Assembly (NCBI GenBank): GCA_007120055.1
Contig: SKOL01000359.1
Span: forward strand, 1 to 11,577
Reading direction: 5' to 3'
Length of the DNA: 11,577 nucleotides
DNA from: Anaerobacillus sp.
Lineage (GTDB): Bacteria; Bacillota; Bacilli; Bacillales_H; Anaerobacillaceae
Positions 5,668 to 11,577 of the stretch are shown piece after piece. How positions within the stretch are numbered: the stretch's first letter is position 1; every line of letters begins with the position of its first letter. Position numbers and translations under genes: made by a program. The notes beneath the pieces were generated by a model that worked only from the letters and a program-made list of their open reading frames with translations, had not been told where the DNA came from and ran no database searches.

Positions 5668-7038
5668 ATGAAAGAACTGCAACAAACGTATATAACGAAA
5701 TTTTCTTCACTGTTGATGTTTTATATTATTTTACAACCAGTGTTGGATATAGCTACATCGATTTCGATCATGTATTACGATTCGACGGTAACCATAGGTA
5801 TCGTCGTTCGTTTATTGTTTATGGTACTCGCACTTATTTTTATTATTTTGACAAAAAAGAAATTCGCAATTTTGTATATAGGAGCGTTGCTATTAGTCAT
5901 TGCAATAGGGTTTATTTTAGCTTTTGTTCTCAAACCAAACTTTAGTATTTTTGCAGAAGCCCAATATTATGCTAAAGGTTTTTATTTTGTAGTCATGTTT
6001 GTAAGTTATACGTTAGCATTGATGCTACTAAAACAAATTTCGGAAAAAAACTTGATCAACATAGTAATGAAGCCGATCGTCATAGCGATGACGATTGTTG
6101 GCGTTGTATTTTTAGTGGCGGCTATTACAGGTGCCGGGTTTGATACGTATCGTCATATGAAAGCAGGAACGAAAGCATGGTTTAATGCTGGAAATGAAAT
6201 AGGGGCAATTCTCTCGATCTGTTTACCGATAGTCATTTTATTTGCGATCAAGGCAACTAAAAATTTCAAGCATGTTTATTATTGGCTTCCTGCGTTATTA
6301 GTCATTTTTTCGTTAATTATGCTTGGAACGAAAGTCGGCTACCTTGCTGTGATGTTTACGTTGATCATTACGTTTTTACTTTTAGGGTTACTGTTAATGA
6401 AAAAAACAGATGATCGAAATATTAAACCGAGCTTCTTGATAGTTACTATTATTTTAGCCACAGTGACGGTCGTTTCACCATACACCCCTGCTTTTACAAA
6501 CACGGGGTTACATATGAGTTTTATTGATGAAAATAAAGATGAAGAAGACTTAGAAGAAGAGCTTGAGGGAATTGAAGATGGTGCAATGATTGATTCTGAA
6601 TTAAGCAATTTTGTTAATGACCATCCTACTATTAGTGTTATATTAAGTGGTAGACAGTTTTTTTGGATTGAAACGCACGAAATGTTTGTAGAAGCCCCCC
6701 TTATTCAAAAGCTATTTGGGATGGGCTATGCAGGGAACTATCCTAAAAAACCGAAGTTAATTGAAATGGATTTTCTCGATCTTTTTTATTCATACGGTAT
6801 TATCGGTTTTTTTATCTTTTTATTACCGTTTTTCTATGCGATTGTAAAAATCATTGCGAAATGTCGTACTTATCGCTATAAAATTTTAAGAGTTGAATTT
6901 GCTTTAGTTCTAACTTCACTGTTATTAGGAGCGGGAATTGCATTCATTGCCGGTCATGTTTTATTTGCACCTGCTGTGAGTATTTATTTAGCTGTACTGT
7001 ATGCCTACATTTTTGCCGATTTTGAACTTGTTAAATGA
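5668..7038 (+). CDS. O-antigen ligase/polymerase-like (Wzy/WaaL) membrane protein
   Basis: This 456-residue membrane protein has about 10-12 hydrophobic segments and a large extracytoplasmic loop near the C-terminal third (about residues 280-370), the layout of Wzy polymerases, WaaL ligases and TuaE-like proteins. Such proteins polymerise or transfer undecaprenyl-linked glycans outside the membrane. The loop holds the family-like elements LSGRQFFW with Arg329, LFGMGYAG (about 349-356) and EMDFLDLFYSYGIIGFF (about 366-382). It begins with an unusually acidic stretch (about 287-304, DENKDEEDLEEELEGIEDG). The ATG at 5668 is chosen because AGGAGTGGAG (5653-5662) sits just upstream; an in-frame ATG at 5644 has no such site. 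The gene lies 48 bp after the GT4 gene, and a structured repeat begins 24 bp past its stop. Ligase and polymerase roles cannot be told apart here. Confidence 0.8.
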   Translation: MKELQQTYITKFSSLLMFYIILQPVLDIATSISIMYYDSTVTIGIVVRLLFMVLALIFIILTKKKFAILYIGALLLVIAIGFILAFVLKPNFSIFAEAQYYAKGFYFVVMFVSYTLALMLLKQISEKNLINIVMKPIVIAMTIVGVVFLVAAITGAGFDTYRHMKAGTKAWFNAGNEIGAILSICLPIVILFAIKATKNFKHVYYWLPALLVIFSLIMLGTKVGYLAVMFTLIITFLLLGLLLMKKTDDRNIKPSFLIVTIILATVTVVSPYTPAFTNTGLHMSFIDENKDEEDLEEELEGIEDGAMIDSELSNFVNDHPTISVILSGRQFFWIETHEMFVEAPLIQKLFGMGYAGNYPKKPKLIEMDFLDLFYSYGIIGFFIFLLPFFYAIVKIIAKCRTYRYKILRVEFALVLTSLLLGAGIAFIAGHVLFAPAVSIYLAVLYAYIFADFELVK

Positions 7039-7062
7039 CTAGAGCAACAGCTGCTTCATTCA

Positions 7063-7150
7063 TCCTTAAATGGTTTAAGGGTTATAGACCCCCACCTCAA
7101 CGCGTAGCGTAGGTGGGAACTTTTAATCAGGTGGAGTCGAGACTCCATCT
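7063..7150 (+). repeat. Structured repeat element, copy 2 (left two thirds, chimeric)
   Basis: Bases 7063-7150 match 9801-9888 of the full copy with one difference (T at 7148). They hold hairpin 1 (CCTTAAA-TGG-TTTAAGG), hairpin 2 (CCCACCT-CA-ACGC-GTA-GCGT-AGGTGGG) and most of hairpin 3. From 7151 the sequence departs abruptly from the family, and the fourth hairpin is replaced by an unrelated one. Confidence 0.9.
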
Positions 7151-7154
7151 AGTT

Positions 7155-7192
7155 CTGCATGGTGTCAGACACCTATGGGGCATCTTTTTTTT
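7155..7192 (+). terminator. Hairpin plus T-run, possible terminator of the GT4/polymerase unit
   Basis: CATGGTGTC (7158-7166) pairs with GACACC-T-ATG (7168-7177, one bulge) around a single A. A run of eight T (7185-7192) follows after a 7-nt gap. The gap makes it a poor textbook terminator, but no better candidate lies between the stop at 7038 and the next gene. Downstream, 7193-7338 holds only weak promoter-like matches and a TAGGG-A-CCCTA palindrome at 7293-7303. Confidence 0.3.
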
Positions 7193-7349
7193 GCAGTGAA
7201 AATCGCTTCTCATAAACATTGTTTTCGGTTATTTACCAGAGTTTAAGACAGTTGTAAACAATTGGTTTTATGTTCGCTAATTACCATTTACTTAGGGACC
7301 CTAGATTGTTTACTATAGGTAAGTAATGAAAAATGAATGGGAGGTTGTT

Positions 7350-9800
7350 ATGCACAAGTTATTTGCCATCAAGATATTCATACTTTCCATGGTTCTTTTA
7401 TTTGCGCCTAATGAGAGTTTAGCGAGTAATCAGGATGTGACGGTTCGCTTATCTTACTTTTTAGGAAATCAAACGGAAGTTGATGTCAGGATTAATGGAA
7501 CGTATGTCATTCAAGAAGATAATCGTCAGCTTACTTCAAATCATTCTTATCGATTCAGAGTAGAAGGCAATACGATCACCATTTATGAAAATGATCAGAG
7601 ACTTTCCTCATATTCGCAGTTTACAGCGAAACCTATGGTTTATAGCGAAGAAAACTTTATAACTATTAATAATAGAAGATATTTAGGAGATATGAAATTT
7701 TCGATAGATTCGAATTTTATTAGACCGATTAATACTGTACCTTTAGAAGATTATTTAAAAGGTGTTGTTTCTCGTGAGATGTCAGCTTCATGGGGAGACC
7801 GAGGTGGAATGGAAGCTCTAAAAGCCCAAGCAGTAACGGCTCGAACGTACATTCTTCGTCGCATCAATTCAATTGTTTCTGACACAGAACACCATCAAGT
7901 GTATGGTGGTTACCATTGGCATCATAATACAAATGTTGCTGTTGATGCGACAAGAGGTGAGGTTGCCACTTATAATGGACAACTGATTGACACGTTTTAT
8001 TCTTCGAGCAACGGCGGAAAAATTTTAAGTAATCGAAATGTTTGGGGATCAACCAAGCTAGCTTACTTAGATGCGAAAGATGATCCTTATGACGTGAAAA
8101 CGGCTAGTTTAGGAAATAGTCGAATTAACTGGAATTTTACGATTGATAAACAGCAAATTGATCTTAGCAATCGTGACTTAAATCAACCAGATCAATGGTG
8201 GAATAGCGTTCAAGAAGTAAATTCTAATACGATGTCCACAGTGAAAAGTTGGTTGGTTAATAGAGGTCGTGTTAGTTCACAGTTTGATATAAAAATAGTT
8301 TCGATTCCAACTGTTCAGTTTACTACTCAATTTTCTGCTAATGAAACGCTAATGGGTAGAGTAGATCTTCAATATATTTTACGGAATAAAAATGACGGCT
8401 CTTTCGTGATGGAGAACGACAATATCAAAGTTCATTCAATTACGATTAATGACCGACATGATAACATTCGTGCCATGTTCGGTGGAGTTCGTATGTTGAG
8501 CTCTTATGTTAAACAAGTGGAAGAAACGAACTCAACATTTACGATCCATGGGGGTGGCTGGGGCCACAATATTGGAATGAGCCAATACGGTGCTTATCAA
8601 ATGTCCCGTGAAGGCTATAGTTACCGTGATATCATTCATTTTTATTATTCAGGTGCCCAAGTTGTGAGTCCAAATCCGATCTTTTCTATTCAATTAACGT
8701 CTAGAACGGAAATGTACAGTCAACCAACAACTTCATCGACGAGAACAGGATCATTATCACCACAAACAGTGAATGTCTTCGAAGAAAGAAATGGTTGGTA
8801 TTTAATTGACTCGTGGCTTGGTAGAATGTGGATTAATCCAGCAAATGCCCTTGTTGGTGAAGCACAAGCTTATAAGGAAACATTATTTATCAATGAAAAT
8901 ACAAGTCTTTATAGCTCACCGACATCACAGTCGGCAAGCGGTGCAATCAGTCCCCAAAACGTGACAACGTTAAGAAAATGGGGCGATTGGTATGAAATTA
9001 ATACGTGGTTAGGTCCGAAATGGATTAAGCCGAACGCACCATTAGTGGGTGGCGTTACGAGAGTTTCAGAACCTATCCAGTTAACACAAACAACTCGAAT
9101 TTTTACATCACCATTAGATAGTAACCACCGTAGCTCATTAGGGGCTCAAAAAATAACAGCAACACATCAATGGGGCGATTGGTATCGAGTTAATACGTGG
9201 TTGGGTCCAATGTGGATGAAGCCAGAAGGCGCTCTTATTGGTGAAGCCAAAACCTATGAAGAAAGATTATATGTAACTGAAAATACAAATTTCTATAGCG
9301 TACCAGGTTCACAATCAAGAGTTAGTGTGATTAGCCCTCAGAACGTAACAACAACGAAAAAGTGGGGCGACTGGTATGAAATCAACACATGGCGTGGTTC
9401 GATGTGGATCAATCCAAAATCACCGTTAGTCGGTGGGATCGATCGTGTTGATGAAACCATTTCTTTAACAACGGTAACACGTATGTTTGATACGCCAAAA
9501 GCTAGCCAACACCGTAGTTCTTTAGGAGCACAAAACGTACAAGCTACACATTACTGGAACGGTTGGTATCGTATCAACACATGGTTAGGGCCACAATGGA
9601 TCAAACCTAGTGGAACAGTAACAGCTTCGTTATTAAATGTACGAAGCGGTCCTGGAACACAGTATGAACCAGCGATTACTCAATTAGAGCGAAATACAAC
9701 GGTTACAGTTTTAGGAATTGTTGACGGTTGGTACAAAATTAAGCATGACAGCTTCGATGGAGAAGGCTACGTAAGCTCTTCATTTGTCACTGTAGATTAA
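7350..9800 (+). CDS. Secreted SpoIID/LytB-domain protein with wall-binding-type repeats
   Basis: This 816-residue exported protein probably cuts or modifies peptidoglycan glycan strands. A signal peptide (residues 1-25, ending SLA) is followed by a SpoIID domain at about 122-440. The domain has PLEDYLKGVVSREMSASW with Glu143 at the catalytic position of SpoIID lytic transglycosylases, EALKAQAVTARTYILRR, the FYSSSNGGKI segment, and HGGGWGHNIGMSQYGAYQM (about 400-418). Five 64-residue repeats follow, each ending near WYxINTWLGPxWIKP, with the key Trp at 483, 547, 611, 675 and 739. An SH3b-like domain with LLNVRSGPGTQYEP closes the protein. The ATG at 7350 has GGGAGG (7339-7344) 5 nt upstream and leads straight into the signal peptide, so it is preferred over the ATG at 7326. 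Spore engulfment (SpoIID) or autolysin modification (LytB) are family roles; the repeat array suggests a wall-attached vegetative enzyme. Confidence 0.85.
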   Translation: MHKLFAIKIFILSMVLLFAPNESLASNQDVTVRLSYFLGNQTEVDVRINGTYVIQEDNRQLTSNHSYRFRVEGNTITIYENDQRLSSYSQFTAKPMVYSEENFITINNRRYLGDMKFSIDSNFIRPINTVPLEDYLKGVVSREMSASWGDRGGMEALKAQAVTARTYILRRINSIVSDTEHHQVYGGYHWHHNTNVAVDATRGEVATYNGQLIDTFYSSSNGGKILSNRNVWGSTKLAYLDAKDDPYDVKTASLGNSRINWNFTIDKQQIDLSNRDLNQPDQWWNSVQEVNSNTMSTVKSWLVNRGRVSSQFDIKIVSIPTVQFTTQFSANETLMGRVDLQYILRNKNDGSFVMENDNIKVHSITINDRHDNIRAMFGGVRMLSSYVKQVEETNSTFTIHGGGWGHNIGMSQYGAYQMSREGYSYRDIIHFYYSGAQVVSPNPIFSIQLTSRTEMYSQPTTSSTRTGSLSPQTVNVFEERNGWYLIDSWLGRMWINPANALVGEAQAYKETLFINENTSLYSSPTSQSASGAISPQNVTTLRKWGDWYEINTWLGPKWIKPNAPLVGGVTRVSEPIQLTQTTRIFTSPLDSNHRSSLGAQKITATHQWGDWYRVNTWLGPMWMKPEGALIGEAKTYEERLYVTENTNFYSVPGSQSRVSVISPQNVTTTKKWGDWYEINTWRGSMWINPKSPLVGGIDRVDETISLTTVTRMFDTPKASQHRSSLGAQNVQATHYWNGWYRINTWLGPQWIKPSGTVTASLLNVRSGPGTQYEPAITQLERNTTVTVLGIVDGWYKIKHDSFDGEGYVSSSFVTVD
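8685..9614 (+). repeat. 192-bp coding repeat array, five units in A-B alternation
   Basis: Five units start at about 8685, 8877, 9069, 9261 and 9453, each 192 bp, the last shortened. Units 2 and 4 (type A) share ISPQNVTT and DWYEINTW. Units 3 and 5 (type B) share HRSSLGAQ, THxW and WYR(V/I)NTWLGP. Unit 1 is a divergent A-like unit with SLSPQTVNV. The basic building block is therefore a 128-residue A-B pair. The module resembles SH3-like or GW-like wall-binding repeats; ligand binding is inferred. Confidence 0.85.
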
Positions 9801-9933
9801 TCCTTAAATGGTTTAAGGGTTATAGACCCCCACCTCAACGCGTAGCGTAGGTGGGAACTTTTAATCAGGTGGAGTCGAGACTCCACCTGATTTATCGATG
9901 TTTCAGCTTGCTGAAACGAGTTCGCTTTAAGGA
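9801..9933 (+). repeat. Structured repeat element, copy 3 (full, 133 bp, four hairpins)
   Basis: The element begins on the base after the SpoIID-gene stop codon. It is bounded by TCCTTAAA (9801-9808) and its complement TTTAAGGA (9926-9933). Four stem-loops lie in a row: CCTTAAA/TTTAAGG (9802-9818), CCCACCT/AGGTGGG with inner ACGC/GCGT (9829-9855), a perfect 13-bp stem AATCAGGTGGAGT/ACTCCACCTGATT (9863-9892), and GTTTCAGC/GCTGAAAC (9900-9917). It has no coding capacity. It may be a MITE or palindrome-associated element mobilised in trans, or a structured 3'-UTR RNA. Confidence 0.9.
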
Positions 9934-9934
9934 T

Positions 9935-9960
9935 AAGAGCACTTTAGGTGCTCTTTTTTT
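9935..9960 (+). terminator. Intrinsic terminator after the SpoIID-domain gene
   Basis: AAGAGCAC (9935-9942) pairs perfectly with GTGCTCTT (9948-9955) around a 5-nt loop, and the T-tract continues to 9960. It sits directly after repeat copy 3, so that element would be transcribed as the 3' untranslated region of the SpoIID-domain gene. Confidence 0.9.
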
Positions 9961-9971
9961 AGAACAAATTT

Positions 9972-10029
9972 AAGATGACGTTACGCATCTTGTTATGTTG
10001 AATAGTAATCAACGTGACAAAATTCAACA
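9972..10029 (+). promoter_or_regulatory. Inverted repeats upstream of the protease gene
   Basis: AAGATGACGTTACGCATCTT (9972-9991) is a near-perfect palindrome (AAGAT..CGT..ACG..ATCTT). TGTTGAAT (9996-10003) pairs with ATTCAACA (10022-10029), and a shorter GTTGA/TCAAC pair is nested inside. GTGACA (10015-10020, five of six to the -35 consensus) lies between, but no good -10 box follows at 17-18 bp. An operator or a leader hairpin is possible. Confidence 0.3.
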
Positions 10030-10092
10030 ATCATTTGTAATTATTTTGATGAGTTCGCTTAAAAAAATATTAGCTTATGGAGGTACAATAGT

Positions 10093-11577
10093 TTGAAGAA
10101 ATGGTACAGTTTTTTCATTGTTATCGTTTTATTTTTCACATTTTCTAACTCAAGCACTTTAGCGGCGGATCAAAAAGAAAACTATATCATTTATTTGAAT
10201 GATCATATTCATGAAACGATCATCGAAGATTTAAGTTTAGACATTATCCAAGAATTCGACTATATTCCAGCGTTGATTATAAATGCTGATGATGGAGTTC
10301 TACAGCAATTAGAAAACGATTCTGCAATTAAATATATTGAAAAAGATCAGGTAGTTGAAATTCTTACCCTAGACCCTCAGTGGGCAACGACAAAAATCAA
10401 TGCCCCATTAGCTTGGAATGCAGGCTTTACAGGAAAAGGTATAAAAATAGCGGTGATCGATTCCGGAATTTCACGCCACGATTATTTAAACATAGCTGGG
10501 GGGATTTCGTTTGTCTCTGGTAAGAACTATGATGAAGATGATCATGGACACGGTACACATGTCGCGGGAATTATTGGCGCACAAAATTCTCGTTTAGGAA
10601 ATCATGGGGTAGCTCCTGGAGCAAAATTATATGCCATTAAATCTATGGACAGTGAAGGGAAAGGAACCTTATCATCAGTCATCGCAGGAATTGAGTGGTC
10701 GATTGAAAATAATATCGATATTATTAATATGAGTATCGGTATTTCCACGCACTCTAGAGTTTTTGAGGAGGTAATTAATAAAGCTTATCACAATGGAGTA
10801 TTAGTGGTTGCTGCAGCAGGTAATTCTGGTTTTTCTGCGGATGGTAATGTCATGTATCCCGCAAAATACGAATCGGTGATTGCTGTTTCCGCCATCGATC
10901 ACAATAATGAGCGAGCCTCTTTTTCTTCAACAGGAGCAGAGGTTGAGTTGACCGCACCTGGTTTAAATATTTTAAGTACAAATTCTCAAAACGACTTTGA
11001 ATTTATGAGTGGAACATCTATGGCAACCCCCTTTGTCACGGGTACTTTAGCTTTATATATGGAAAAATACCCGTATTTATCGCATCAAGAGTTAAGAAAA
11101 CTACTGCAAAAAAATGCGATTGATATTGGTGCGGCTGGGCGTGATCCGTTATTTGGTTACGGGATTGTACAAGCGCCGCAAAGCGCTGCTGAACCGATTG
11201 GAGAACCATTTGAGACGAGGCTTTACGTAACGGAAAGTACGGATATTTACAATTCTCCATCAATAAGCACAAGAGCAAGTACTATTAGCCCGCAAAACGT
11301 GACGACGTTAAGAAAATGGGGCGACTGGTATGAAATTAACACATGGCTCGGCCCGAAATGGATCAAGCCTAATGCTCCGTTAATAGGGGGCATCGACAGA
11401 GTTTCTGAAACGATTCAATTAACACAAGTGACTCGGATTTTTACATCGCCATTAGCTAGTAATCACCGCAGTTCACTAGGAGCTCAAGCCGTAACAGCAA
11501 CCCATCAATGGGGTGAGTGGTATCGAATAAATACGTGGTTAGGCCCAATGTGGCTTAAGCCTGAAAAAAAGGATGAA
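10093..11577 (+). CDS. Secreted subtilisin-like S8 protease with wall-binding-type repeats (3' truncated)
   Basis: The 495 visible residues run off the window in frame. This is a secreted serine endoprotease. A signal peptide (about 1-25, ending STLAA) precedes a short I9-type propeptide (about 28-88) that should fold and then inhibit the enzyme. The catalytic domain (about 97-365) carries the full triad: Asp123 in AVIDSGI, His153 in HGHGTHVAG and Ser309 in SGTSMATPF, with Asn244 in AAAGNSG as the oxyanion residue. Two 64-residue repeats follow (375-438 type A, 439 to the end type B), closely matching those of the SpoIID-domain protein upstream; more may lie beyond the edge. The start is TTG at 10093, with GGAGG (10079-10083) 9 nt upstream and a signal peptide directly after it; no ATG fits better. 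The repeats suggest a wall-held protease that processes surface proteins or autolysins. Confidence 0.9.
   Translation, partial: MKKWYSFFIVIVLFFTFSNSSTLAADQKENYIIYLNDHIHETIIEDLSLDIIQEFDYIPALIINADDGVLQQLENDSAIKYIEKDQVVEILTLDPQWATTKINAPLAWNAGFTGKGIKIAVIDSGISRHDYLNIAGGISFVSGKNYDEDDHGHGTHVAGIIGAQNSRLGNHGVAPGAKLYAIKSMDSEGKGTLSSVIAGIEWSIENNIDIINMSIGISTHSRVFEEVINKAYHNGVLVVAAAGNSGFSADGNVMYPAKYESVIAVSAIDHNNERASFSSTGAEVELTAPGLNILSTNSQNDFEFMSGTSMATPFVTGTLALYMEKYPYLSHQELRKLLQKNAIDIGAAGRDPLFGYGIVQAPQSAAEPIGEPFETRLYVTESTDIYNSPSISTRASTISPQNVTTLRKWGDWYEINTWLGPKWIKPNAPLIGGIDRVSETIQLTQVTRIFTSPLASNHRSSLGAQAVTATHQWGEWYRINTWLGPMWLKPEKKDE
11215..11577 (+). repeat. 192-bp coding repeats in the protease gene (A-B pair, cut by window end)
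   Basis: A type-A unit (11215-11406) and a type-B unit (from 11407) have the same 192-bp period as the array at 8685-9614, with key Trp at protease residues 412 and 476. The A-B pair matches units 2 and 3 of the SpoIID-domain protein best. Confidence 0.85.

Noticed and set aside
7286..7316. TTACTT / TACTAT with 17-bp spacing as a SpoIID-gene promoter, with TAGGGACCCTA in the spacer
   Set aside because: Each hexamer matches the consensus at only about four positions and similar matches are frequent in this AT-rich region. I could not separate it from chance.
8685..9614. Regular 192-bp repeats as a CRISPR or satellite array
   Set aside because: The units are in-frame coding sequence with conserved Trp and Gly residues, 192 bp is far too long for CRISPR repeats, and there are no unique spacers.
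10051..10060. GAGTTCGCTT, identical to the right end of the structured repeat
   Set aside because: Only 10 bases match and the flanks do not resemble the element, so this may be a coincidence or too small a vestige to call.
11036..11278. Minus-strand ORF of 80 codons inside the protease gene
   Set aside because: It is antisense to the conserved SGTSMATPF region and following repeats of a clear S8 protease, with no ribosome binding site or recognisable domain.

Overview
The window looks like chromosome from a low-GC Gram-positive bacterium of the Bacillaceae type. The reasons are AT-rich DNA, strong GGAGG-type ribosome binding sites, GTG and TTG starts, a TagA/TarA-type teichoic acid enzyme, a SpoIID-domain protein and a subtilisin-type protease with wall-binding repeats. 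No rRNA, tRNA, CRISPR array, transposase or phage gene is visible. The species assignment is inference.

Layout: bases 1-160 hold the last 52 codons of an unidentified reading frame whose first third is a copy of a structured repeat. Bases 201-442 are two adjacent long palindromic repeats, and a third degenerate copy lies at 1678-1783. Together they bracket an APH-like kinase gene on the minus strand (453-1604). A MurJ/MviN-type flippase gene (1823-3370) runs divergently from it and ends in a 36-bp tandem duplication and a bidirectional terminator. The convergent minus-strand gene (3484-4218) encodes a GT26 TagA/TarA/WecG glycosyltransferase. A 270-bp divergent intergenic region with promoter-like signals leads into a two-gene plus-strand unit: a GT4 glycosyltransferase (4489-5619) and an O-antigen ligase/polymerase-like membrane protein (5668-7038). 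Next come a chimeric copy of the structured repeat (from 7063), a secreted SpoIID/LytB-domain protein with five 64-residue wall-binding-type repeats and an SH3b domain (7350-9800), a full copy of the structured repeat (9801-9933), a terminator, and a secreted S8 protease (10093 to the window end, 3' truncated) carrying two of the same 64-residue repeats.

The theme is cell-envelope construction and remodelling. The GT26 enzyme, GT4 enzyme, polymerase/ligase and MurJ-type flippase could together make, flip and polymerise or transfer a lipid-linked wall glycan. The SpoIID-domain protein and the protease would act outside the membrane on peptidoglycan and on wall proteins, held in place by a shared repeat module. 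The cooperation is inferred from gene content and adjacency.

The most interesting signals are: (a) a 133-bp, four-hairpin element in three copies, one chimeric and one running into a reading frame; (b) an alternating A-B superrepeat shared by two adjacent exported enzymes, with a 33-residue stretch identical in protein but differing at 15 of 99 bases, all synonymous; (c) the palindromic repeat family around the kinase gene; (d) a duplicated murJ 3' end whose coding differences are also synonymous.
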